From contig JAHBVO010000001.1 of the NCBI GenBank assembly GCA_019637435.1, positions 682,001 through 746,000 of the forward strand: DNA of 64,000 nt, in the 5' to 3' direction. This document shows, in pieces, positions 19,801-27,724 of the stretch; the stretch's first letter is position 1; every line of letters begins with the position of its first letter. A program made the position numbers and the translations under genes. Below the pieces are notes generated by a model that saw nothing but the letters and a program-made list of their open reading frames with translations, was not told where the DNA came from and made no database searches. Source of the DNA: Candidatus Obscuribacterales bacterium. Lineage in GTDB: Bacteria > Cyanobacteriota > Vampirovibrionia > Obscuribacterales > Obscuribacteraceae.

Positions 19801-20737
19801 TCTTTCAGCCGTTTTCGTGAGACCAAAAGATACAACTAGTGGCAGGGGTGGAAATCACAAGGGTTCATCGAATCGAAAGGTGACTGGACCGATCAGAATC
19901 CTGGTCGTGGAAGACAACAATTTGATGCGTGGGCTGACGATCAAGCAACTCGAAAAGTTCGGAATTGAGACGGATTTTGCCACTAACGGATCTGAAGCCG
20001 TTGAAAAAACTTTGAAGAACGAATATTCGCTAGTTCTCATGGACTGTCAGATGCCGGTGATGGATGGTTTTGAATCAACTCTTGAAATTCGAAAACGCGA
20101 ATTCGTCAAAGGTGGGCACATTCCTATAATTGCTATGACTGCGTTTGCGATGGCCGGTGACCGCGAGCAATGTCTTGCGTCGGGGATGGACGACTATCTA
20201 AGCAAGCCCGTCACTATCGATCAACTTGAACTCATGTTGGAAAAATGGCTGTCAGACGTGTTCACACCACCAACTCACATGGTGCACGCTTCCGGTGGCT
20301 CATCGGAAGGCGGCGGAAGCAAGCCTGTTTCTAAATCGGATGATTCCGCCGTTGCCACTATGATTGACGACCAGCAAGGTTTAAAGATATCTGATAACGA
20401 TAGCCCTCTTCTGGATATCGAAATGGTTATAGAGCATTACGGTAAAAACAGCTTACGCGAGATTCTTACCAGCTTTATCGACGAGCTCGAGGAACTGGTT
20501 CCTGCGGTAGTTGTTGAAGTCAAGAACGGTGATATCGAGATGGTGGGGCGGTTGGCGCATCAATTGAAAGGGCTTGCTTCGGTGCTCTCAGCTGCCAAGA
20601 TGAATGAAATTGCATTGAGCCTGGAAGCGGCTTGTCGCGAATCTCGAAGCGAAGATATCACTGAGCATGCGGGCGAATTGGTGCGCGCCAAACAGAGTTT
20701 GATCGCATTCATCAATCAATTTCTGGCGAGCAATTAA
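16823..20737 (+). CDS. hybrid sensor histidine kinase (GAF-PASx3-HisKA-HATPase-REC-REC-Hpt)
   Basis: 1304 residues from the chosen start. About 1-190: GAF-like sensor. About 190-310, 330-445 and 450-575: three PAS domains (VPVMVWYKDKHNRFLAINRR, 'YFTRLNPVWSERLGYSLEEL', 'YVSEGSKEVLGYEAHEIEAD'). A coiled coil leads to HisKA with H630 in FVANISHEIRTPLSAVIG, then HATPase (N-box NLVSNAVKF, 'DTGIGM', 'GGTGLGLSICKRLVELMGG'). The first receiver lacks the acidic pair; the second is canonical with D1074 in VLMDCQMPVMDGFES. The Hpt domain ends the protein with H1246 in 'AHQLKGLAS'. This is a full phosphorelay, probably soluble (no membrane segment). The start ATG 16823 follows GGAG by 6 nt; ATG 16787 and 16805 lack an SD. 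Confidence 0.92.
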   Translation: MASNNENLQSEFDRLAHELALIEEILSQAPSDEPETDLGRWLVMLSGFFNAQFAQVWRYDEMHGASGRAICLEKLAVNAQSYPLLRVASLNLDSTDCNLLAIRAVQGKDIIYFPEFHEDANILRHAEIGLSKLRSGVFLPILLPGNRAYVFELMFESTDTLDETAIPLMRKLTLMFSTLLKSASKAETESQFEEEYQILLDAVPVMVWYKDKHNRFLAINRRVTEICGIQPADIVGKRTEELFPADAAQYYSDDLEVIRSGRPKLKIYEQITIADGNRLWLRTDKVPYVRNGVVEGIIAFTTDISELKQSEDNLIKIKSELELKVEERDQEIATANIFFTLSRELLCIANLKGYFTRLNPVWSERLGYSLEELYSRPYSEFVHPDDRHLTSAIDVKLMAGGSVRDFENRYVAKDGSIRYFRWSATSFGDSIYAVAYDVTDRRLVEEELLVANDRFVNIGQHMPGIIYQFVVRPNGDFHFPYVSEGSKEVLGYEAHEIEADASLAFKVMHPDDAAAMKKLSLESAANLTVFRYEGRVLAPNGTMRFIQATSTPARLDNGDVLFNGLVMDVTDLKRAQEEVRKLNADLEERVKSLGRANEKLETLTQQLEQAYDKAMEASKLKSEFVANISHEIRTPLSAVIGMSDLLLDTSLDQQQREYAGTARDSAKSLLVIINDILDFSKIEAGKIELEDIDFELQNIVEGSVDIFIKDAAAKKLSVMTHVEPELPRIVTGDPVRIRQILINLVSNAVKFTYDGEVIVRVRPVPAPGTVGDGTSFNASPEDAKSFVRFEVSDTGIGMPESIRQRLFTPFAQADGSTTRRYGGTGLGLSICKRLVELMGGEIGFNSSEGGGTTFWFCLPLTAAQGVVELPLSSAEKTGEVVFLYSGSESTKTIVGSYIESEGAAVHHATTLGSILYGLDSALKNGTAPKAVLVDSGGESIDALNIIDAIRREAKHKDLKLVFLTDVHQRDLGETACERGADLCVYKPFRRTDLLSAVFVRPKDTTSGRGGNHKGSSNRKVTGPIRILVVEDNNLMRGLTIKQLEKFGIETDFATNGSEAVEKTLKNEYSLVLMDCQMPVMDGFESTLEIRKREFVKGGHIPIIAMTAFAMAGDREQCLASGMDDYLSKPVTIDQLELMLEKWLSDVFTPPTHMVHASGGSSEGGGSKPVSKSDDSAVATMIDDQQGLKISDNDSPLLDIEMVIEHYGKNSLREILTSFIDELEELVPAVVVEVKNGDIEMVGRLAHQLKGLASVLSAAKMNEIALSLEAACRESRSEDITEHAGELVRAKQSLIAFINQFLASN

Positions 20738-20812
20738 TACTAGTTTTTTCGGCGGCCAGACGCCAAGACGTCTATAATTTGAGGCGTTGAAGCGTAACCG
20801 GGAATTCGCTGC

Positions 20813-23254
20813 GTGTTTAAAATTGTCTTGTCGATTGTCGTTGTAATCCTGCTCACTCTGCCGGTTGCCGGTTGGTGGTTGGCGAAGAGCAGCTTGCCTC
20901 GACTTGATGGAATCGCTGATGTCAATCTGCTGGCGAAAGAGGCGGCAATTGTCACTGACGATCGCGGCGTTCCGTTTATCTCTGCCTCGTCGGAACTTGA
21001 TCTTTACCGCGCGCAGGGCTATTGGGCTGCATCACACCGTTTATTTCAAATGGACATGCTCCGCCGACTCGGACGAGGCGAGTTGTCCCAGGTCTTCGGT
21101 CTGGCCTGTCTGCCGCAAGATAAGCTCATGAGGCAGATCGGTTTCGCACGCAACAGCAAGGACGAATTGAAGTTGCTATCCGCAGATGCACGAAAGGCGC
21201 TGGATGCCTACTGTCAGGGCGTTAACGAGGCTATCAGCGCCGGGTCGGGAAAACGACCGCCTGAGTTCTGGGTGCTCGGCTATTATCCAGGTGAATGGAA
21301 GGCTGAAGATACGATCATCTTGATGAAATATCTACAGTATGTCCAGGAGGAATCGTGGAGTCTCGATGATTTGCGCCAGCGAGTCATGGACAAAGTCGGT
21401 CCGGAAGTGGCGTCGCGATTATTCGAGGAAAGTTTTCCCGCACCGGTCAAAACCGCCCCGGCTTCTAAAGCGTCAATCAGCAAAACTCCTGACTTGAGCT
21501 CTCTTCCTCAATTGAAAGACTTGCCGCCTATGGCACGAAGAGTAGTCGAGACCTTGCCCGGAATCGGAAGTAATGGCTGGGTCGTCTCAGGTGGAAGCAC
21601 CGATGGTGGTGGCGCGTTACTCGCTCTTGATCGGCACGCGCAATTGACGGAGCCGAATTTGTGGTATGCCTGCACGTTATCGACGGGAGACTTCAAGGTC
21701 GCGGGCATCACCATTCCAGGTGTTCCCGGAGTGATGTACGGAAGAAATACAGCGTGCTCCTGGGGCGCGACGGCGTACAAGGCCGATACTCAAGATCTGT
21801 TCATCGAGCAATTCTCACCAGATATTCCTAACACATACAAGCTACCGGAAGGTTGGACCGCTGCTCGCGAAGTGATTGAAGAAATCCCTTGCAAAGCGAA
21901 TTTTCAGATGCAAAATCTGCAGCACAAAGTCATAATCACGCGCCACGGTCCTGTTCTTATCGGATACGAGGCTGGTGGCACGAATGCTGTTGTGCTGGCC
22001 TGGAGCGGCAATGATATTGCGTTGCCTGCGTTTGAAACATTTTACAGATTGAATAAGGTGACCGATTGGAATCAGTTTAGAACCGTTCTCAAATCCTACC
22101 GCGGTTCACCACAGTCGTTTTTGTTCGCAGACAAGAAAGGAAACATCGGGCTTCAATTAGCTGGGAATTTGCCGGAGCGTAAAATCTCTGACCAGACTAA
22201 GAAACTGAGAGCCAGCCTGATTCTGCCCGGGTGGACCGGTACATGTGACTGGACCGGACGCATGGAATTCGAGGCGATGCCGTATAGTCTGAATCCTAAA
22301 GAAGGATTTCTGGTGGCGAATTTTACGAATTTGCCTGACTTCGAAGCGCCCGTGACACCATATCCGGTGCAGCGAGTTCAGTCACTCCTTGGAGGTTTCA
22401 AACAAAGCGGCCGTCATCCGGGATTGCCTGACATGGCGGTTCTTCAGGGTGATGAGTATGCTCCATTGACTGCTCTGGTGAAGGAAACTTTGCAGACGAA
22501 CGTGAACAAGCAGGAAGTGAACGACCAAATTCAATTGACCGCTTTGCAGACTCTTGATCAGTGGGACGGCTACCTCCGCCGCCAGAGCGCATCTGCTGCG
22601 ATCTATGAGTCTTTCATTCGCACCGTTGCTCGGCGTGTTTTGATGAGCAAGATGGGCTTGCCCTTAACAAACGAGTATCTGCGACGATGGCCTCGTTGGA
22701 CTGTTCAGGTAGAGCACAGTTTGAGCCAGAAAAGTCTCGATTGGTTGCCTCCTGAGGAGCGTAAATTCGACACCTTTGTCGTGACCTCGTTCTCCCAGGC
22801 TCTGCGTGACCTGCGAAGCAAGGACGCAAAGGCAGATCTGGACGTCAGCGCAATGTCGTGGGAACAGTATCATAAAGTTACATTTCGGCATATGCTCTTC
22901 GATGCCGTCCCTGACTGGGAAAACACTCTTGGTCGTCTGGTGAACATCGGTCCGGAGGGAGTCGGTGGAGACGCTGATACAGTCAATGCTTTCAACTACG
23001 ATGCTTCAGGCTCTCCCGGCAAATTTGTCTGCTCTATAGGACCGGTAGAACGGCTACTCATCGACATGTCCGACTCCGATAAGTTCTACGAGACCCAACC
23101 TCTTGGTCAGTCCGGTCATCTTATGTCACCAAACCGCTACGATCAGCTAAAATCTTGGCTGCAGGCAAAACCGCTTCCCGTCGCTTTCTCGGAAGAGCAG
23201 TCCGACAGGCAGCAGCGTCATAAGGTGATATTGACCCCGAAGTCCTCACCTTAA
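20813..23254 (+). CDS. penicillin acylase family Ntn hydrolase
   Basis: 813 residues. The N-terminal hydrophobic segment (3-23) is a signal peptide or anchor. The alpha-subunit region has 'FISASSELDLYRAQGYWAAS' and FQMDMLRRLGRGELSQVFG. The autocatalytic junction is 'PGIGSNGWVVSGG', where S253 would become the N-terminal nucleophile of the beta subunit; 'LLALDRHAQLTEPNLWYACTL' follows as in the family. Members cleave penicillin G, acyl-homoserine lactones or other N-acyl amides in the periplasm; the substrate cannot be read from sequence. The start is GTG at 20813. A TATAAT lies at about 20774 but with no good -35. Confidence 0.9.
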   Translation: MFKIVLSIVVVILLTLPVAGWWLAKSSLPRLDGIADVNLLAKEAAIVTDDRGVPFISASSELDLYRAQGYWAASHRLFQMDMLRRLGRGELSQVFGLACLPQDKLMRQIGFARNSKDELKLLSADARKALDAYCQGVNEAISAGSGKRPPEFWVLGYYPGEWKAEDTIILMKYLQYVQEESWSLDDLRQRVMDKVGPEVASRLFEESFPAPVKTAPASKASISKTPDLSSLPQLKDLPPMARRVVETLPGIGSNGWVVSGGSTDGGGALLALDRHAQLTEPNLWYACTLSTGDFKVAGITIPGVPGVMYGRNTACSWGATAYKADTQDLFIEQFSPDIPNTYKLPEGWTAAREVIEEIPCKANFQMQNLQHKVIITRHGPVLIGYEAGGTNAVVLAWSGNDIALPAFETFYRLNKVTDWNQFRTVLKSYRGSPQSFLFADKKGNIGLQLAGNLPERKISDQTKKLRASLILPGWTGTCDWTGRMEFEAMPYSLNPKEGFLVANFTNLPDFEAPVTPYPVQRVQSLLGGFKQSGRHPGLPDMAVLQGDEYAPLTALVKETLQTNVNKQEVNDQIQLTALQTLDQWDGYLRRQSASAAIYESFIRTVARRVLMSKMGLPLTNEYLRRWPRWTVQVEHSLSQKSLDWLPPEERKFDTFVVTSFSQALRDLRSKDAKADLDVSAMSWEQYHKVTFRHMLFDAVPDWENTLGRLVNIGPEGVGGDADTVNAFNYDASGSPGKFVCSIGPVERLLIDMSDSDKFYETQPLGQSGHLMSPNRYDQLKSWLQAKPLPVAFSEEQSDRQQRHKVILTPKSSP

Positions 23255-23334
23255 TCTCGACAGTAGGCTGCGCTGGTTGTCAGTCCGTTATCACATTGTG
23301 ATCGCGGCAGGCGCATGAATTGAGGAAACTAGAC

Positions 23335-24984
23335 ATGGTGAAAGCAGAAGCTAAATCGACCAAAGCCGCTGAAATTGTGACTTTGAAGCGGGTTCTCGTT
23401 GCCGATCAGATCAGCGAGGAAGGTCTTAACATTCTTCGTGAAAAATTGGATGTGACTTACGATCCCAAAATTACAGCGGAGAAACTGCTTGAGACGATCG
23501 ACGAGTTCGATGCACTACTGGTCCGCAGCCGGACGCAGGCGACCGCGGAGGTTATCCAGCGCGGCACCAAACTCAAAGTCATCGGCCGTGCCGGAGTTGG
23601 CGTGGACAACATTGATGTAAAAGCTGCTACCGAGGCCGGCGTTCTCGTCGTCAATTCTCCGGAGGGAAACACCGCTAGTGCCGCTGAGCATACAATCGCT
23701 CTCATGTTTGCGCTTGCAAGAAATGTCCCGGCGGCCGATGCTTCCATGAAGGCCGGTCAGTGGGAGCGCAGCAAATTCCTCGGCGTCGAACTCTTTAATA
23801 AAACGCTTGGCGTAATTGGTTTCGGTAAAATTGGTTCGAGAGTTGCTACGGCTGCTCTTGCTCTGGGAATGAAAGTGATTGTTTACGACCCCTTCATCAG
23901 CGAGGAACGCGCTAAACAACTCAATTTGACGGCGGTTTCACTCGAAGAGATCTGGATGCGCGCCGACTTCATAACCATTCACACGCCGAAGACGCCGCAG
24001 ACGACGAATCTGATCAGCGGAAATGTTCTATCTAGAATCAAGCCGGGAGTGCGGATTATCAATGCATCGCGCGGCGGCGTGGTTGATGAAGCCGCGCTTG
24101 CGCGAGCGATCAAGGACGGCAGAGTCGCCGGCGCCGCGCTTGATGTATTTGACGAAGAGCCGCCTAAAGACTCGACTCTGGCAGAACTCGGCGATAAAGT
24201 CGTGCTCACTCCACACCTTGGCGCTTCGACTGTTGAGGCTCAATTCAACGTTGCAATCGACCTGGCTGAGCAGATCCGTGATTACCTGACAGAGGGAATG
24301 GCGCGCAGCCCGGTCAATCTGCCATTCATGCGACCCGAAACGCTTAAAACTTTAGGTAAGTATCTTGGACTGGCAGAAGCGATGGGCGCGATCGCTGGAG
24401 AACTGGCCAAGGGCAGTGTTCGCGAATTTGAACTGATCACTTATGGTGCCCTTGCCGGCAAAGAGACAGAACCACTGGTGGTGGCGGCGCTAAAAGGTTT
24501 ATTCATGGGCAAAATCGAGGGCGTCACCTTCGTCAATGCTCAAATCGTAGCCAGAAATCACGGCATCCTGGTTCGCGAGAGCCGCTTGCCCGAGGCAACT
24601 GAAGACCGAGATGGCGTCACGGTACTGGTTTCCACAGAAGAAGGTACAACCTCGATTTCCGGTACTGTGATGGCTCACAACGATCCAATCATCACGAAGA
24701 TAAACGAGCATCCCATTAATCTTACGCCGGCTAAAAACATGCTCTTCACCATGCATAAGGATCAACCCGGCATGGTCGCCAAAGTTGCCACCATACTCGG
24801 TGAGAAGGACGTCAACATCAGCACGATGAGCGTTGGGCGCGTGGGAATTCGCAAGGACGCCGTCATGGTAATGACCATGGACGAGCCGCTTTCTTCCGAG
24901 GTTGTAGAGAGCCTTACAGTGCAATCCGGTATTCATACCGCCCGATTCGTGTCGCTTGATTCAATGTCAATGCCGCTTACATAG
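23335..24984 (+). CDS. serA: D-3-phosphoglycerate dehydrogenase
   Basis: 549 residues; first step of serine synthesis (3-phosphoglycerate to 3-phosphohydroxypyruvate, NAD-dependent). Residues about 20-335 are the D-2-hydroxyacid dehydrogenase fold: 'GRAGVGVDNIDVKAATEAG', NAD-binding LGVIGFGKIGSRVA, catalytic Arg in 'INASRGGVVDEAAL', Glu in the 'DVFDEEPP' segment, and catalytic His in 'LTPHLGAST'. About 340-460 is the intervening (ASB) domain and about 475-549 an ACT domain ('HKDQPGMVAKVATILGEKDV'), giving the long, serine-regulated form. The start ATG 23335 has GAGGAAA upstream; the TTG five codons earlier has none. A DUF3160-like gene follows after 20 nt. Confidence 0.95.
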   Translation: MVKAEAKSTKAAEIVTLKRVLVADQISEEGLNILREKLDVTYDPKITAEKLLETIDEFDALLVRSRTQATAEVIQRGTKLKVIGRAGVGVDNIDVKAATEAGVLVVNSPEGNTASAAEHTIALMFALARNVPAADASMKAGQWERSKFLGVELFNKTLGVIGFGKIGSRVATAALALGMKVIVYDPFISEERAKQLNLTAVSLEEIWMRADFITIHTPKTPQTTNLISGNVLSRIKPGVRIINASRGGVVDEAALARAIKDGRVAGAALDVFDEEPPKDSTLAELGDKVVLTPHLGASTVEAQFNVAIDLAEQIRDYLTEGMARSPVNLPFMRPETLKTLGKYLGLAEAMGAIAGELAKGSVREFELITYGALAGKETEPLVVAALKGLFMGKIEGVTFVNAQIVARNHGILVRESRLPEATEDRDGVTVLVSTEEGTTSISGTVMAHNDPIITKINEHPINLTPAKNMLFTMHKDQPGMVAKVATILGEKDVNISTMSVGRVGIRKDAVMVMTMDEPLSSEVVESLTVQSGIHTARFVSLDSMSMPLT

Positions 24985-25004
24985 TCTGTTCGTGTATCTA
25001 ACCG

Positions 25005-27494
25005 ATGAAACATTTGTTTGTTAGATTTTGTGCTCTGTTTACCGCAGCGATGATGTGGGCGAACGCGTCGCCCGGGCCGGTCTTCGCTCAACTGAGTGAT
25101 GGCGCGATGCCTTCGAGTATGCCGAATTTGCAGCCGTTTCGCCTGATGAATCCGGGAACCAACCGGCCGCTAAAAACGCGTGAGAAACAGACTCTCGAAG
25201 ACATTTTTCGAAGAACCGATCTGAAGACAATGAACGGTCCGCCGGTGGATTTGAGCGCAACGAGAATTCCCGGACTCAGTGACAGAGCCGTGGCGCAGCT
25301 TGGTTTCAATTACTTTGTCATAGTCAACGGGACCAAGTACACGAGAATATCTGATATTTACGCAGAGAATAGAGCGGAAAATAAGGCTAATTTTGTCACC
25401 GTCGATAGTATCGTTCATCCATACTTTGCCTTCACCAATGGCATGCTGGCCAGCGCAATCGAAGAGGGCGTTTACAAGGATCTATATGGATTGCTTAAAG
25501 CGATGCTCGTCAGTTCTATCGCCGACTATCGGCGCACGGACGACGATGAAGTCAAAGATGACATTCAACGAAACCTGGCATATCTTTGCGTAGCCCTGGT
25601 TCTCCTGGAGCCGAAAACGGTACTTCCGGAAATCGGCGGCGCAATTGATCTGGTGAAAGCGGATCTCGCGCTGATTGAGTCGGGCAAAGCGGGTCGCTCG
25701 CAGATCTTCAGTACGTATGTTGATTTCGGAACCTTCAGACCATGGGGCTTTATGGCGCAACGCCCGAAGCTCAAACGTTTTCACATAGCGTATCAGTGGT
25801 TGTCGCGCATGCCTTTTCCGCTGAGCAATTCGGGCGATACATCCGCCGAAGGTGGCGGTAATCTTTTTCGCCGGGCTGTACTACTCTACAGAAGTATTGT
25901 GTTGGCGAATGTCGGCGGTAACGAGCCTGCACTGGCGCGCTGGAATCGAATCGCGATGGCTACGGCTCTGTTGAATTTTGACAGTAACGCAAAGAAAAAG
26001 ACGATCATTGCCCCGGAACTTCAAGGCGTTTTTAAAACATCCGAGACGGATCTGGCCAGATTGCTTCATTCGTTGTCTCAACCTTTTCTGCGTACTAAAT
26101 TGCTGTTATCCGTTCGTAATCAGAGACCGATGGAGTTGAACGCACGCTCGGTTTTCGAGATGGACCAGGATGGTGGTACCGCCGGTGATGACGTCGTATT
26201 TCGGATGTTTCCGCTTATAGATCCGCCTGAACTGGTCTGGCTCCGTGAAGAAGGGCATAACTACCTGGAAACAGTGGAAGGACCCGTTAAGGTTCCAATC
26301 GGTCTCATCGACCTGCACGCACATGGTGCGCAGGCAGCAACCAACATATTGAGTGAACAACTGGACACGCTCGATCAGGGATTGACCAAACGCGTCCCTC
26401 GTCTGGAGCGGCTTACCAAGCTTATCAATCAGAATGATGCCGGCATGGATCGGCACTGGACAATAGCAAGTTCAATATTTCGCACATATCCGGACACCGT
26501 TCAAATCGGTTTGCGTTCGGATCTCTGGATGGTTAAGTCATTGGAAACCGCTCTAGCCGCCTGGATTGATAGCTACAGTGCCTGTCTGGTAATTGAACCG
26601 GGACAGGGCGGAGATAGCGCAGGGAAAAATGCAGGTCCTGTCGGCTCGGCTGGAAAAACTGCTCCGCCTTCTGCTCTGAAAAGCACAGAAACGCCTGCAT
26701 CCCAGGCCGGGTCCAAAGCTGGGCTGGCAGGCGCGGGCGGAGACTTCAGTCGCTCCTCGACTCCGGCGCGACCGACTCCTCCGCAATTTACTCAGCATCC
26801 CTCTCTTCGTGTTCAGCAGCCTGCGCCTTCGCGACCGGCGCGCTTTCATTATCTGGAACCGCGTGTTGACCTATATAAGGACTTGCAGGTGGACTGCACG
26901 AACTTGATAAAGCAGTTGACCGAACTCGGATACATGCCTGTGCGCTATAAGCCTCGATCCGAGGACTTTATGCGATTGCTGCGGCGGCTGACGATTATCT
27001 CTGAAGCGGAAGTAAAAAATGAACCAATTACGATGCCCGACTTTAACCTTCTGGCAAACATAGATCGTGTGCTTGCGCCTGTCGATTGCCCGCTTTCATC
27101 CTATATATTTCTCGACTCGTTGCCGGATACGGCAGGCAGCAAATCTGCCGCTTCTGCGTCTGAGAAGACGAGCGAGACAACCACGATCAACGGCAAGGAA
27201 ATATCTACTGCACCCCGAACCGGAGCGACTATGGGCGTCGGTCGTGCCGGTCGGCTATACATCGTATGTAGTACCAGTCAAGGTTCTATGCTGACGAGAG
27301 GTGGAACCTATACCTACTATGAAATACAAGGTGGTCCGCAGCGAGACGAGCACTGGGAGCGGAAATTGACGTACAACCTGTTGCAATCGCCATCCTGGAC
27401 TCGCAAATACAATTTCGCGATCGAAGAGTCGCACAGCCGAAACGTGAAAGTGACGGGAGAGCAGTCAGGTAGCGCTTCTCCTGCATCCAAGTAA
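25005..27494 (+). CDS. secreted DUF3160-like protein
   Basis: 829 residues. Signal peptide MKHLFVRFCALFTAAMMWAN with cleavage likely after GPVFA. About 100-640 fits DUF3160 (inferred from 'FVTVDSIVHPYFAFTNGMLASAIEE', like the family's 'FVT.DA.LHAYH..FD..L..LE', and helical repeats). About 520-610 is a Pro/Ser/Ala/Gly linker rich in simple sequence. The C-terminus (about 740-800) is 'MGVGRAGRLYIVCSTSQGSML'-type beta-rich sequence. The function of DUF3160 is unknown. It sits 20 nt after serA, probably in the same transcript, but no metabolic link is evident. Confidence 0.75.
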   Translation: MKHLFVRFCALFTAAMMWANASPGPVFAQLSDGAMPSSMPNLQPFRLMNPGTNRPLKTREKQTLEDIFRRTDLKTMNGPPVDLSATRIPGLSDRAVAQLGFNYFVIVNGTKYTRISDIYAENRAENKANFVTVDSIVHPYFAFTNGMLASAIEEGVYKDLYGLLKAMLVSSIADYRRTDDDEVKDDIQRNLAYLCVALVLLEPKTVLPEIGGAIDLVKADLALIESGKAGRSQIFSTYVDFGTFRPWGFMAQRPKLKRFHIAYQWLSRMPFPLSNSGDTSAEGGGNLFRRAVLLYRSIVLANVGGNEPALARWNRIAMATALLNFDSNAKKKTIIAPELQGVFKTSETDLARLLHSLSQPFLRTKLLLSVRNQRPMELNARSVFEMDQDGGTAGDDVVFRMFPLIDPPELVWLREEGHNYLETVEGPVKVPIGLIDLHAHGAQAATNILSEQLDTLDQGLTKRVPRLERLTKLINQNDAGMDRHWTIASSIFRTYPDTVQIGLRSDLWMVKSLETALAAWIDSYSACLVIEPGQGGDSAGKNAGPVGSAGKTAPPSALKSTETPASQAGSKAGLAGAGGDFSRSSTPARPTPPQFTQHPSLRVQQPAPSRPARFHYLEPRVDLYKDLQVDCTNLIKQLTELGYMPVRYKPRSEDFMRLLRRLTIISEAEVKNEPITMPDFNLLANIDRVLAPVDCPLSSYIFLDSLPDTAGSKSAASASEKTSETTTINGKEISTAPRTGATMGVGRAGRLYIVCSTSQGSMLTRGGTYTYYEIQGGPQRDEHWERKLTYNLLQSPSWTRKYNFAIEESHSRNVKVTGEQSGSASPASK

Positions 27495-27608
27495 TTGTGA
27501 TATTGCACTAATTTAGAGACGCGGTTTTTGTTAAGCGCGCTGTAATTTTGTTTTATTACGATCAATGCATAAACCGCTTAAACCCCACGGCAGGAAGGTT
27601 TGCGCCTT

Positions 27609-27628
27609 AAGTGGGAATATTCCCACTT
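27609..27628. promoter_or_regulatory. 20-bp perfect palindrome, operator-like
   Basis: AAGTGGGAATATTCCCACTT is fully self-complementary and lies in the 230-nt gap about 97 nt upstream of the TPR gene at 27725. No T-run follows, so it is not a typical terminator. A related but imperfect site is at 33198-33215, upstream of the secreted gene at 33377, suggesting a shared regulator. Confidence 0.5.
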
Positions 27629-27724
27629 GTGTTTGCAATTTAGTGCATTACGATGAGAATGAAATGCTAAACGGCTGCCAGCTAACCCCGTTGTCCCCTT
27701 CTGCTGACCGAGCCTCGAACACGA